This document shows, piece by piece, positions 45,825-53,791 of a stretch of DNA of 64,000 nucleotides. Numbering within the stretch: position 1 is the stretch's first letter; each line of letters begins with the position of its first letter. The notes under the pieces are model-generated. The model was given only the letters and a program-made list of their open reading frames with translations. It did no database searches and had not been told where the DNA came from. A program made the translations under genes and the position numbers. Location: contig NZ_JAESVP010000006.1 of the NCBI RefSeq assembly GCF_016765795.1, forward strand, positions 186,001 through 250,000, written 5' to 3'. This DNA is from Fuscibacter oryzae. GTDB taxonomy: Bacteria; Pseudomonadota; Alphaproteobacteria; Rhodobacterales; Rhodobacteraceae.

Positions 45825-46187
45825 ATGCATGAGACGTTACGACCGCTGATCCACAAGGCTCAGGTTCTGGGTCTGCAGATTCACGTTGCGCGAGCGGGCC
45901 TATGCCTGGGCGACGCGGCAGAGGCGGTGTCGCTGGATGACGGCACGATTGGCGTGATGGCGCGGATACGCCGGCCATTCCTTGGGGTGATTCCGCGCCA
46001 GAAGAACATGGTTCTGGGGCGGCTCGGGCCGGCGGCCTCTCGCATATTGATGCCAGAGCTGACTCAGGGGCGCCCCCTGCGGCTGCGGATCGTCGGGCTG
46101 ACGCCGGAACATCTGGCGGGGCCGGACGGGGCAGAGGTGCATATCTCGGCCTGGGGTGCGCCGCCGCCTGCGGGCTATATCGCGTAA
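45825..46187 (+). CDS. Conserved hypothetical protein, 120 aa
   Basis: A small mixed protein with no signal or membrane helix. It begins MHETLRPLIHKAQVLGLQIHVARAG and has a basic middle (RIRRPFLGVIPRQKN) and a hydrophilic end. I recognise no motif. The ATG at 45825 has GGGAC upstream; an earlier in-frame ATG at 45801 lacks a binding site. It is divergent from clpB, and its end overlaps the tail of the TolB-like gene by 13 bp, convergent. The coding pattern looks real but the function is unknown. Confidence 0.65.
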   Translation: MHETLRPLIHKAQVLGLQIHVARAGLCLGDAAEAVSLDDGTIGVMARIRRPFLGVIPRQKNMVLGRLGPAASRILMPELTQGRPLRLRIVGLTPEHLAGPDGAEVHISAWGAPPPAGYIA

Positions 46188-47095
46188 CGGATATAGGCAA
46201 AGGCTGATCCGTCGGGCGACCAGTTCGGCACATTCATCGTGCCCTGACCGCCGATGAATGCGCGGATACGGCGACGGTCGGTGCCATCGGGGTTGCACAG
46301 CACCAAGGCCACCGGCAGGTCGGCCGGGTGGCTTTGGGTGCCGGGCGGATAGGCCAGATAGACCAGATGTCGCCCACAAGGCGACGGGTGCGGGAACCAG
46401 TTCACATGGTCATCGCGGAAGAGGGGGCGCTGGTCGCTGCCATCCGCGTTCATCACCCAGATTTGGGCATGGCCCGTGGCATCACAGTTCCAGTAGATGC
46501 GGCGGCCATCGGCGCTGAAATCGGGGCCGTCGGAGTGGCCGATGCCTTGGGTCAGGCGGGTTTCTTGTGGCGCCCCCTCACCCCGGCCCTCTCCCCCGAG
46601 GGGAGAGGGAGGCGCATCGGATTGGGTGGTGCGCCCTCTCCCTTCGGGGGAGAGGGTAGGGTGAGGGGGCGCTAGCATCGTGTAGATATCCAGCGCCTCG
46701 GATGTTTCACGAACGGCCGGATAGAGCAGCATTTTGTCATCAGATGAAACCCCATGCCACCAGCTTGGCGGCTGCGGGCTGATCTTTTCCAAAGGCCCGC
46801 CAGCGGCAGGCATCCGGTAGATTTGCGCGCCCCGGCCTTCGTGATGCGAGGACAAGTAGATCACCTGTCCATCCGGGCTGAACCCATGGTCATTGTTGCA
46901 GCGGGTGGCGGGGCCGGTGTCGATCCGCTCCATCCGGGGGTTATCAAGCGGGATGCGATAAAGCAGCCCGGCAGAGTTGACCATCAGCCAGCCGCCACAG
47001 CGCGACCAGTTCGGCGCTTCGACCCGGCCATCGACCTCCAGCACCAGCCGCACCGTGCCGCTGGCAACATGGTAGGTCTCGATCAGGCTTTTCAA
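46175..47095 (-). CDS. TolB-like beta-propeller protein with in-frame palindromic insertion
   Basis: A 306-residue protein of WD40-like/TolB-type beta-propeller repeats (FSPDGQVIYLSSHHEGRGAQIYRM, FSADGRRIYWNCDATGHAQIW, NWSPDGSAFAYIRY). No signal peptide is visible, so it is probably cytosolic. Residues about 142-176 are out of character (APPHPTLSPEGRGR... and PSPLGGEGRGEGAPQ). They correspond exactly to a palindromic DNA element at 46570-46672 that interrupts a propeller blade without breaking the frame. It overlaps the upstream 257-residue gene by 4 bp. Possible role: sugar-linked hydrolase or lyase partner, by the ROK neighbour; not certain. Confidence 0.8.
   Translation of the reverse strand: MKSLIETYHVASGTVRLVLEVDGRVEAPNWSRCGGWLMVNSAGLLYRIPLDNPRMERIDTGPATRCNNDHGFSPDGQVIYLSSHHEGRGAQIYRMPAAGGPLEKISPQPPSWWHGVSSDDKMLLYPAVRETSEALDIYTMLAPPHPTLSPEGRGRTTQSDAPPSPLGGEGRGEGAPQETRLTQGIGHSDGPDFSADGRRIYWNCDATGHAQIWVMNADGSDQRPLFRDDHVNWFPHPSPCGRHLVYLAYPPGTQSHPADLPVALVLCNPDGTDRRRIRAFIGGQGTMNVPNWSPDGSAFAYIRYAI
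46570..46672. repeat. Palindromic repeat element inserted in frame
   Basis: The outer arms GCGCCCCCTCACCC (46570-46583) and GGGTGAGGGGGCGC (46659-46672) are a perfect 14-bp inverted repeat. Inside are two strong hairpins, CCCTCTCCCCCGAGGGGAGAGGG-type at 46588-46609 and 46634-46656, and a further pair GGCGCA/TGCGCC at 46611-46616 and 46630-46635. This layout belongs to a widely dispersed class of CCCTCTCC/GGAGAGGG palindromes that normally lie between genes. Confidence 0.9.
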
Positions 47096-47865
47096 TCGCG
47101 AACCTTGGGGGTCAGCAAGCGTTTGGGGCGCAGCGATTCGGCAGCCTTGAACAGCCCGAAGGTCTGGTTGACGTAGTTCACCACGCCACCGATCTGCTCC
47201 ATGTATGTCTGCAATTCGAGCGTGCGCTCGGCCTCGACCAATTGCACGGCGCGGTCGGGGCCGTTTGCTTCGAACTGCACATAGAACAGCGGCTCACCCC
47301 GGCGCAGGATCAGGTCTTTCTGCGGTTCGTGCCATTCAAAGGCCCACATCAGCGGACGCGGCCAGATGTTCAGCGGAAAGCGCCCGCCAAAGATGGTGCC
47401 GGGCAGGGTTTCGGAGCGATAATGCAGAAAGGGCGAAAGCTGCGTCACATACACCGGTTCATCGGCGATGAAGCAGTAGGGCAGCGAAAGCTGCACGGTC
47501 GGGCGGTCGGGATAGCGCCACTCAGCCTCGGCCATCAGGGACAGCACCTCGCCCAGCTTGTTGCCACGAATCGTGCTGGCGCCGCCTGCACGGTTGACCA
47601 GATGCGCCTTGCCCTTGTCATCGCGGCCAAAGCCGATGTGCAGGTCGAACGGGCATTTCACCATGAAATACCGGCTTTCCAACTGAATCACGCCGGGGCA
47701 GCGGGCAGCGGATTTGGCATGGGTGCGGTTGGTCTGGCGAAAGCTGACGCGCTCGGGCGGATCATACAGCACCGCGCCCTTGTCACTGGTCAGAAACCAA
47801 CCCACCTGCACCGGGCCAGAGTTCGGCCCCTCCTCGGGGCGGTCGAAGGTCAGGGTAATATCCAT
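47092..47865 (-). CDS. Conserved hypothetical protein, 257 aa
   Basis: A soluble protein with no signal peptide. It starts MDITLTFDRPEEG and includes a beta-rich body and a SLPYCFIADEPVYVTQLSPFLHY segment. It ends with a basic helical tail (AESLRPKRLLTPKVRD). I do not recognise the family. The ATG at 47865 has AAGG upstream, and the start overlaps nothing. It ends 4 bp into the TolB-like gene and lies 48 bp after the ROK gene, so the three form an operon. Function unknown. Confidence 0.72.
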   Translation of the reverse strand: MDITLTFDRPEEGPNSGPVQVGWFLTSDKGAVLYDPPERVSFRQTNRTHAKSAARCPGVIQLESRYFMVKCPFDLHIGFGRDDKGKAHLVNRAGGASTIRGNKLGEVLSLMAEAEWRYPDRPTVQLSLPYCFIADEPVYVTQLSPFLHYRSETLPGTIFGGRFPLNIWPRPLMWAFEWHEPQKDLILRRGEPLFYVQFEANGPDRAVQLVEAERTLELQTYMEQIGGVVNYVNQTFGLFKAAESLRPKRLLTPKVRD

Positions 47866-47913
47866 GCCAGGCCTTTCTGCTTGGGGCGAGGTGACTACCA
47901 AGCGCTGCGGCTG

Positions 47914-48774
47914 TCAACCTGCCCCCGCCTCTGCCGCGCCGATCAGACCGGCATCCGCGCCCAGTTGCGCGGGCACCAGCAGGGGGGCATCGGTCGCGCG
48001 CAGGATGCCCGCGCGGACAGTTTCGTCCAGCGCCGCGATCAGATCTGGGGCGTTCGACAAGCCACCCCCCACCGGCAGACAGGTGACGCCCAGCGTGTTC
48101 ACCAACATGGCCAGCGGGCCACCCAGAATCGCGCGCCATTCGGTGATGCTGGCCAGGGCTGATGCGTCACCATTCCGCCAGTTAGTCACGATTTCTGGCG
48201 CGGATAGGTCATGCCCATGGATCAGTCGATGCAGCCGTTCCAACCCACGCGCGCCGCCCAACTGGTCAAGGCAGCCCACCTGTCCGCAGCCGCAGGGCAG
48301 GGCATAGGCGCCACGCACCACCGGCCCATGGCCCCATTCGCCGGCAATCCCACCCGGCCCGCTGACCAACCGCCCGTTCATCACCAGCCCGCCGCCGACG
48401 CCGGTGCCAAGGATCAACGCGAACACGCTGGCATGCCCTCGCCCCGCGCCATGCCGTGCCTCGGCCAGGGCAAAGCAATCGGCATCGTTCAGCACTGTGA
48501 CGGGGCGGCCAAGGGCTGCGGTCAGGTCAGCCGCCACGGCACGCCCGTTCAGGCAGGGGATGTTGGCAACGATGATCCTGCCGCTGATCGGGTCCACCAC
48601 CCCGGCAATCGACAGGGAAACGACGGTTTCATCGGTCAGAAAGCCGCGCAGGGCGGCGACAAAGGCAGACAGGTCATCGGCGGGCGTCGGGCATTCGCCC
48701 AAGGGTTCCAGCACCGCGCCCTGCACCCGTGCGGCGCGGATCCGGCTGCCGCCGATCTCGAATGCCAGAATCAT
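47914..48774 (-). CDS. ROK family sugar kinase
   Basis: A 286-residue ROK-fold protein. The phosphate motif is near the start (EIGGSRIRA; the usual first Asp is Glu here). A GTGVGGGLVMNGRLVSGPGG loop follows, with the catalytic Asp region in LNDADCFALAEA. The zinc motif is HGPVVRG...CGCGQVGCLDQLGG. Sequence points to a fructokinase, glucokinase or N-acetyl-sugar kinase, not to a ROK repressor, since there is no helix-turn-helix. The ATG at 48774 has GGGAGA upstream. First gene of a three-gene operon with two unknowns. Confidence 0.88.
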   Translation of the reverse strand: MILAFEIGGSRIRAARVQGAVLEPLGECPTPADDLSAFVAALRGFLTDETVVSLSIAGVVDPISGRIIVANIPCLNGRAVAADLTAALGRPVTVLNDADCFALAEARHGAGRGHASVFALILGTGVGGGLVMNGRLVSGPGGIAGEWGHGPVVRGAYALPCGCGQVGCLDQLGGARGLERLHRLIHGHDLSAPEIVTNWRNGDASALASITEWRAILGGPLAMLVNTLGVTCLPVGGGLSNAPDLIAALDETVRAGILRATDAPLLVPAQLGADAGLIGAAEAGAG

Positions 48775-48846
48775 TGTCTTCTCCCTGCTTGACAGCCGCG
48801 CCCTTGCGGCCCATCACCCAGCCGCCCCCAACAGCAGGAGACCGCG

Positions 48847-49548
48847 ATGCCAATGCCCGCCGATGACCGCCTGATCGTGGCGCTGGATGTGCCGAACGTG
48901 GTGCAGGGGCTGGAATTGGTCAACCGCATCGGCGATGCGGTCAGCTTTTACAAGATCGGGCTGGGCATGCTGACCGGCGGCGGTTTTGCGCTGGCCAATG
49001 AGCTGAAGCAGGAACTGGGCAAGCGGGTGTTTCTGGACATGAAGCTGTTCGACATCGGCGCCACGGTTGAGGCGGCGGTGCGGGGCATCGCGCAATATGA
49101 CTTGGACTTTCTGACCGTGCATGGCGACCCGCAAGTGGTGCGCGCGGCGGCCGAGGGGCGCAAGGGGCGGCCGACGCAGATTCTGGCGGTGACGGTGCTG
49201 ACCTCGCTGGACCGGGCCGATCTGGATGCGAACCTGATCAAGGCCGGGGACATTCACGAGATCACGCTGGAACGCGCCGCCCGCGCGCTGGAGGCCGGGG
49301 CCGATGGCGTGATTGCCAGCCCGCAAGAGGCGGCGATGATCCGCGCCTTGCCGCAGGCGGCGGGCAAGCTGATCGTCACGCCGGGCGTGCGGCCCGCAGG
49401 GGCTGCTGTGGGCGACCAGAAGCGCATCGCCACGCCCGCGCAGGCAATTGGCGATGGGGCCGATCATATCGTGGTGGGGCGCCCGGTCTGGCAGGCGGCT
49501 GATCCGCGTGTTGCGGCTCAAGTGATTGTGGCCGAACTGCGCCGATAG
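48847..49548 (+). CDS. pyrF: Orotidine 5'-phosphate decarboxylase
   Basis: A 233-residue TIM-barrel enzyme that makes UMP in the last step of pyrimidine synthesis. Active-site residues are in LIVALDVPN (Asp), YKIGLGML (Lys) and the MKLFDIGAT motif (Asp-x-Lys-x-x-Asp type). The phosphate loop is in IVVGRPVW. The ATG at 48847 has AGGAGA upstream. Divergent from the ROK gene with 72 bp between. Confidence 0.96.
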   Translation: MPMPADDRLIVALDVPNVVQGLELVNRIGDAVSFYKIGLGMLTGGGFALANELKQELGKRVFLDMKLFDIGATVEAAVRGIAQYDLDFLTVHGDPQVVRAAAEGRKGRPTQILAVTVLTSLDRADLDANLIKAGDIHEITLERAARALEAGADGVIASPQEAAMIRALPQAAGKLIVTPGVRPAGAAVGDQKRIATPAQAIGDGADHIVVGRPVWQAADPRVAAQVIVAELRR

Positions 49549-49557
49549 CCGGAAAGG

Positions 49558-49607
49558 CCGGGGGTTTCACACCCCCGGACCCCCGTGGAGTATTTCGGGA
49601 AGGGCAA
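49558..49607. repeat. Hairpin repeat element, copy 4
   Basis: The hairpin CCGGGGGT-TTCAC-ACCCCCGG (49558-49578) is followed by ACCCCCGTGGAGTATTT and CGGGAAGGGCAAG. It lies 9 bp after the pyrF stop, between pyrF and the convergent demethylase gene. Confidence 0.75.
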
Positions 49608-49662
49608 GCGAAAGGTGGGAGCCTATAAGTTCCGGCCTTTCCCGATTTGCTCCGGTTCAATC

Positions 49663-51702
49663 TCAGACAGTCACCATCAGGCGCATCGCCTCATAAATCG
49701 CGGCATGGGTGTTGCGTGCCTCGACCGCATCGCCGATGCGGTAAAGCTGAAAGCCTTTCGGCCCCTTGCCCGCGGGTTGCGGTTGGCGGGCGATCAGAGC
49801 TTCGTAGTTCACCTCGCCCAGATTTTCGGACTGGGGTTTCAGGTCGAAATAGATGTCGGCCAAGGGCTGGGTGCCGTGGTTGACAACGACCTGATCAAAG
49901 TGACGTTCCTGCGCCAGCTTCATATAGTCAGACCCGATCACGGCCTTGATCTGGTTGCCGTCTTTTTCCACCCCGGTCAGGCGATAGGTGACGGTGAAGG
50001 TCACCTTCTTGTCCTGCATGGCGCGCATATAGGGAACAAGGTTCATCGCCATCACTTCGGGGGCAAAGGTGCGGTCGGGGGTCATCACCTCTACCGTGGC
50101 GCCGCTTTCGGCCAGGAACTGCGCGGCTTGCAGGGCGGTATGGTCGCCCGCATCGTCAAACAGCAGCACGTTCTGGCCCGGTTTCACATCGCCTGACAGG
50201 ATGTCCCAGGCTGTCACGGTCAGATCATTGCCGAAATCGAGGATGTCCTTTTCCGGCATGCCGCCGGTGGCGATGATGACCACATCGGGGTTCAGCGCCA
50301 GCACATCGCCCGCCTCGGCCCAGGTGTTGAAGCGGAAATCCACGTCGCGCGCCGTGCATTGGGCCATGCGCCAGTCGATGATGCCGATCATTTCCGAACG
50401 GCGTTTGGTCAACGAAGTCAGGCGAATCTGCCCGCCGGGCTGGTCGGCCACCTCGAACACGGTCACTTCATGTCCGCGTTCGGCGGCGACGCGGGCGGCT
50501 TCCAGTCCGGCAGGGCCGGTGCCGACGATGACGACACGCTTTTTCACATCGGCGGGGGGCACGGCATGGGGCAGGGTTTCCTCGCGCCCGGTCGAAGGGT
50601 TGTGGATGCAAAGCGCCATGCCGCCCTGATAGATGCGGTCAAGGCAATAGGTGGCGCCGACGCAGGGGCGAATGTCTTCCTCGCGCCCTTCGACGATTTT
50701 CTGCACCACATGCGGGTCGGCCATATGGGCGCGGGTCATGCCGACCATGTCGAGCATACCGGCAGCCACAGCATGGCGCGCGGTGGCCACATCGGGGATG
50801 CGGGCGGCATGGAAGGTGGGCAGGCCAACCTCGGCCTTGATGCGGCCCGCTAGGTCAAGGTGCGGGGCAGATCGCATGCCTTGAATCGGGATCACATCGG
50901 TCATAGCCGGGTCGGTGAAGATGCGGCCGCGGATGATGTTGACGAAATCGACCAGACCCGAATCGCGGAAACGGCGGGCCATTTCGACGCCTTCCTCGGG
51001 GGGGATGCCGCCGGGCGAATCCTCATCGGCCGTATAGCGCATGCCCAAGAGCATCTTTGGCCCGACCCGTTCGCGCACCGCCGACAGCACATCGAAGGCA
51101 AAGCGCAGGCGGTTGTCCAGCGTGGTGGCGTCATAGGGGCCGGGGGGCATGCCATTGGTCAGCGGGCTGATGAACTGATCCATCAGGTGGCCGTAGCATT
51201 CAAACTCCAGCCCATCGACGCCGGATGCGGCCATACGCTCGGCGGCATCGGCATAATCCTGCACGACGCGGGTAATGTCCCAGTCTTCCATCACCTTGGG
51301 AAAGGCGCGGTGCGACGGTTCGCGTGCGGGGCCAGCGGCCAGAACAGGCAACCAGTCGCCCTTGTCCCAGCGGGTGCGGCGGCCAAGGTGGGAAAGCTGG
51401 ATCATCACCGCAGCACCCGCCTCATGGCAGTCATCGGTCAGCTTTTTCATCCATGGAACGATTTCGTCCTTCCAGACCAGAAGGTTCGAAAACACCGGCG
51501 GGCTGTCGCGGCTGACGCTGGCGGAACCGGCGGTCATCACCATGGAAACGCCCGCCTTGGCGCGTTCGAGGTGGTACAGGCGATAACGGTCCTTGGGCAG
51601 GCCGTCATCGGAATAGGCCGGTTCATGCGCGGTTGTCATGATGCGGTTGCGCAAGGTCAGGTGTTTCAGCTGATAGGGCTGAAGAAGGGGATCGTTCGAC
51701 AT
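49663..51702 (-). CDS. TMADH/OYE-type flavin N-demethylase (N-methylproline demethylase-like)
   Basis: A 679-residue two-part flavoprotein. Residues 1-380 form an Old Yellow Enzyme TIM barrel (QPYQLKHLTLRNRIMTTAHEPAYSDDG start, catalytic-side HLMDQF...). A 4Fe-4S loop follows (RPCVGATYCLDRIYQGGMALCIHNP), then an FAD/NAD domain with VVIVGTGPAGLEAAR and LLFDDAGDHTALQAA. This is the architecture of trimethylamine, dimethylglycine and N-methylproline demethylases. Only three of the usual four cluster cysteines are in line. The ATG at 51702 has AGAGG upstream. Likely substrate: an N-methylated amine or betaine product; formaldehyde would result. Divergent from tetR. Confidence 0.87.
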   Translation of the reverse strand: MSNDPLLQPYQLKHLTLRNRIMTTAHEPAYSDDGLPKDRYRLYHLERAKAGVSMVMTAGSASVSRDSPPVFSNLLVWKDEIVPWMKKLTDDCHEAGAAVMIQLSHLGRRTRWDKGDWLPVLAAGPAREPSHRAFPKVMEDWDITRVVQDYADAAERMAASGVDGLEFECYGHLMDQFISPLTNGMPPGPYDATTLDNRLRFAFDVLSAVRERVGPKMLLGMRYTADEDSPGGIPPEEGVEMARRFRDSGLVDFVNIIRGRIFTDPAMTDVIPIQGMRSAPHLDLAGRIKAEVGLPTFHAARIPDVATARHAVAAGMLDMVGMTRAHMADPHVVQKIVEGREEDIRPCVGATYCLDRIYQGGMALCIHNPSTGREETLPHAVPPADVKKRVVIVGTGPAGLEAARVAAERGHEVTVFEVADQPGGQIRLTSLTKRRSEMIGIIDWRMAQCTARDVDFRFNTWAEAGDVLALNPDVVIIATGGMPEKDILDFGNDLTVTAWDILSGDVKPGQNVLLFDDAGDHTALQAAQFLAESGATVEVMTPDRTFAPEVMAMNLVPYMRAMQDKKVTFTVTYRLTGVEKDGNQIKAVIGSDYMKLAQERHFDQVVVNHGTQPLADIYFDLKPQSENLGEVNYEALIARQPQPAGKGPKGFQLYRIGDAVEARNTHAAIYEAMRLMVTV

Positions 51703-51764
51703 GGCGGCCTCTCGGTGGCTTTTGTGCAAGATTACGCAGTCTTTTCCATCCGTCAAATAAAAAC

Positions 51765-51780
51765 TCGACAGTAGTGTCGA
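51765..51780. promoter_or_regulatory. Palindromic operator candidate between demethylase and tetR
   Basis: TCGACA-GTAG-TGTCGA is a perfect 6+6 palindrome flanked by A4 and T4. It lies 62 bp from the demethylase start and 46 bp from the tetR start, an ordinary TetR operator position for divergent control. Confidence 0.6.
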
Positions 51781-51825
51781 TTTTGTCCGGTTGTGAGGGG
51801 TTGTGACCTCGCCTATGGTCCGGCC

Positions 51826-52446
51826 ATGGATCAGCCGACAGAAAACAGGGGGTGGCGCGGGTCGGCGGAGCTGTGGCTCGATGCCGCCTATGAGGTGCTG
51901 GTGACCGGTGGGGTCGAGGCGGTCAAGGTTGCGCCCTTGGCAGAGCGGCTGGGCATGTCGCGCACCTCTTTCTACTGGCATTTTCCTGACAGAGAGGCGC
52001 TGCTGGCAGGTTTGATCGCGCGCTGGCAGGGGCATAACACCGGCAATCTGATTGCACGATGCGAGGCACCCGCAACCACCATCACCGAGGCTGTGCTGAA
52101 TCTGTTCGATTGCTGGATTGACCCTGCCCTGTTTGATTCGCGGCTGGAGTTTGCCATCCGCACCTGGGCCCTGACCGACCAGGGTCTGGCCGCCACGCTG
52201 GCCGAGGCGGATCAAAGCCGGATCGAGGCAATAGCGGCACTGTTCCGCCGGTTTGACTATGATGCGGCCGAGGCCGACATTCGCGCCCATACCATTTATC
52301 TGACGCAGGTTGGCTATATCGCGATGCGGATGGTTGAAACGGTCGCGCGGCGGATCGAACGCATCCCGTCTTATGCGTTGGCGTTTTGCGGCAGATCACC
52401 GACCGCGCCGGAAATTGCCGCCTTTCGGGCCCGACATCAGCCCTGA
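51826..52446 (+). CDS. TetR family transcriptional regulator
   Basis: A 206-residue repressor-type protein. The helix-turn-helix is near residues 33-60 (VKVAPLAERLGMSRTSFYWHFPDREALLAGLIARW), and the rest is the all-alpha ligand domain. It probably controls the divergent demethylase gene through the palindrome between them. The ATG at 51826 gives a conventional N-terminal tail; the ribosome-binding sequence is weak. It ends one base before the marR stop, convergent. Confidence 0.93.
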   Translation: MDQPTENRGWRGSAELWLDAAYEVLVTGGVEAVKVAPLAERLGMSRTSFYWHFPDREALLAGLIARWQGHNTGNLIARCEAPATTITEAVLNLFDCWIDPALFDSRLEFAIRTWALTDQGLAATLAEADQSRIEAIAALFRRFDYDAAEADIRAHTIYLTQVGYIAMRMVETVARRIERIPSYALAFCGRSPTAPEIAAFRARHQP

Positions 52447-52866
52447 TCAGACCAGCCGGGCCAACAGCGCCAAAAAGCTTGCCTGCTCTTCCGTATTCAG
52501 TGGTGCAAGCGTGCTGGCCGAGACCCGCAGCCCGGTTTCGGCCCGCTCGTAAAACAGGCGCGCCCCGGCATCGGTCAGGCTGACGGTCAGGCGGCGGCGG
52601 TCTTCGGGGTCTGGCTTGGTGGTGGTCAGGCCCAGTTTGGTCAACCGGTCCACCACGCCCTTGATCGTCGCGGCATCCATCGAGGTTTCCCGGCCCAGAT
52701 GGTTCTGTGACAGCGGCCCCCTCTGCGACAGGCGGGCCAGAACGGCGAACTGGGTGGTGGTAACCTCTGGGATCGCCTCGGCAAAGATGGTCAGATGGCG
52801 CTGCGTGACGCGGCGCAGGATATAGCCGACCTGATCGTCCAATGCATAGTCTGTGGGCTTGATCAT
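52447..52866 (-). CDS. MarR family transcriptional regulator
   Basis: A 139-residue winged-helix regulator. The recognition helix is about residues 62-77 (TSMDAATIKGVVDRLTKLG) and the wing is DPEDRRRLTV, as in the MarR family. Dimerisation helices are at each end. It is divergent from the molybdenum hydroxylase operon. The 97-bp gap contains the pseudo-palindrome at 52936-52951, and the same motif appears before the ABC transporter operon. MarR proteins of this kind commonly respond to phenolic or heteroaromatic ligands. Confidence 0.93.
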   Translation of the reverse strand: MIKPTDYALDDQVGYILRRVTQRHLTIFAEAIPEVTTTQFAVLARLSQRGPLSQNHLGRETSMDAATIKGVVDRLTKLGLTTTKPDPEDRRRLTVSLTDAGARLFYERAETGLRVSASTLAPLNTEEQASFLALLARLV

Positions 52867-52935
52867 GGTTTGGCATAGGCTGTGGCGTGCGACAGTGCAA
52901 GAAAGTTGACAGGCGGGCCAGCCGTGCCCAATCTG

Positions 52936-52951
52936 TTCGTATGCAAATGAA
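52936..52951. promoter_or_regulatory. Candidate MarR operator, site 1
   Basis: TTCGTATGCAAATGAA equals its own reverse complement at 12 of 16 positions around a TGCA centre. It is 12 bp before the FAD-subunit start and 69 bp from marR. A 13-of-16 match occurs at 60742 upstream of the transporter genes. Confidence 0.6.
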
Positions 52952-52963
52952 TTGGGGGCCAGC

Positions 52964-53791
52964 TTGACTGACTATTCCCGCCCTTCGCGTCTGCGGGACG
53001 CGCTGGCCTTGATGGCGGGCGGCGGATGGGATGTGCTGGCGGGGGGGACCGATGTCTATCCGGGCGCGGGCGCGCAATTGCGCCGGTCGGTCGTGGATGT
53101 GACGGGCATCGTTGAGATGCAGGGAATCACCCAACAAGACGGCCTGCGCATCGGCGGTGCGGTGACCTGGGCCGAGATCGCGGCGACCCCCTTGCCTGCC
53201 GCACTTGCCGGATTGCAGCGGGCGGCAGTGCAGGTGGGTGGGCGGCAGGTGCAGAACGTCGGCACCATTGCGGGCAATCTGTGCAACGCCTCGCCTGCGG
53301 CTGATGGGGTGCCGCCGCTGCTGACGTTGGATGCTGTGGTCGAACTGGACTCGGCCAATGGGCGGCGAGACGTGCCACTGGCCGAATTTATTCTGGCACC
53401 ACGGCGCACGGATCGCAGGCCGGATGAACTGGTCGTGGCCGTGCGCATCCCGCAACGGGCGCTGGGCGGCAAGGGGGTGTTTCTAAAGCTGGGCGCGCGG
53501 GCGCATCTGGTGATCTCGATCGCGTCTGTGGCCGTTCGATGTGTGACTAACGAAGGAATAGTAACTGAAATTATGATTGCGGCGGGCGCCTGTTCGCCGG
53601 TGCCCTGCCGCCTGCCAATTATTGAAGCGGCTTTGCTGGGTGCGCCGGTTGCCGGTTTGGCTGGACGGATCAGGGCCGAGGGTATTACCGCCAGCCTGTC
53701 GCCGATTGACGATGTCCGCGCCCCGGCAGGGTACAGGCTGGAGGCGGTGGCAGAGTTGCTGCGGCGTGCGTTGGAAGGGGCAGCAGGATGA
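52964..53791 (+). CDS. FAD-binding subunit of a molybdenum hydroxylase (xanthine dehydrogenase family)
   Basis: About 275 residues, CoxM/XdhA-type FAD domain. The FAD pyrophosphate motifs are LAGGTDVYPG near residue 30 and GGRQVQNVGTIAGNLCNASPAADG near 90-115. The start is a TTG at 52964, with GGGGG 5 bases upstream; a TTG four codons earlier is also possible. No ATG fits. It overlaps the next gene by 4 bp. In this family the FAD subunit passes electrons from the molybdenum site to NAD or another acceptor. Confidence 0.92.
   Translation: MTDYSRPSRLRDALALMAGGGWDVLAGGTDVYPGAGAQLRRSVVDVTGIVEMQGITQQDGLRIGGAVTWAEIAATPLPAALAGLQRAAVQVGGRQVQNVGTIAGNLCNASPAADGVPPLLTLDAVVELDSANGRRDVPLAEFILAPRRTDRRPDELVVAVRIPQRALGGKGVFLKLGARAHLVISIASVAVRCVTNEGIVTEIMIAAGACSPVPCRLPIIEAALLGAPVAGLAGRIRAEGITASLSPIDDVRAPAGYRLEAVAELLRRALEGAAG

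Noticed and set aside
46570-46672. Intergenic terminator or attenuator
   Set aside because: It lies inside an open reading frame with propeller sequence on both sides and has no T run. It is better described as an inserted palindromic element.
49703-52290. An 875-residue version of the demethylase reaching 52290
   Set aside because: The extra ~196 codons run antisense through tetR and across the shared operator. The family N-terminus starts exactly at 51702 with a ribosome-binding site.
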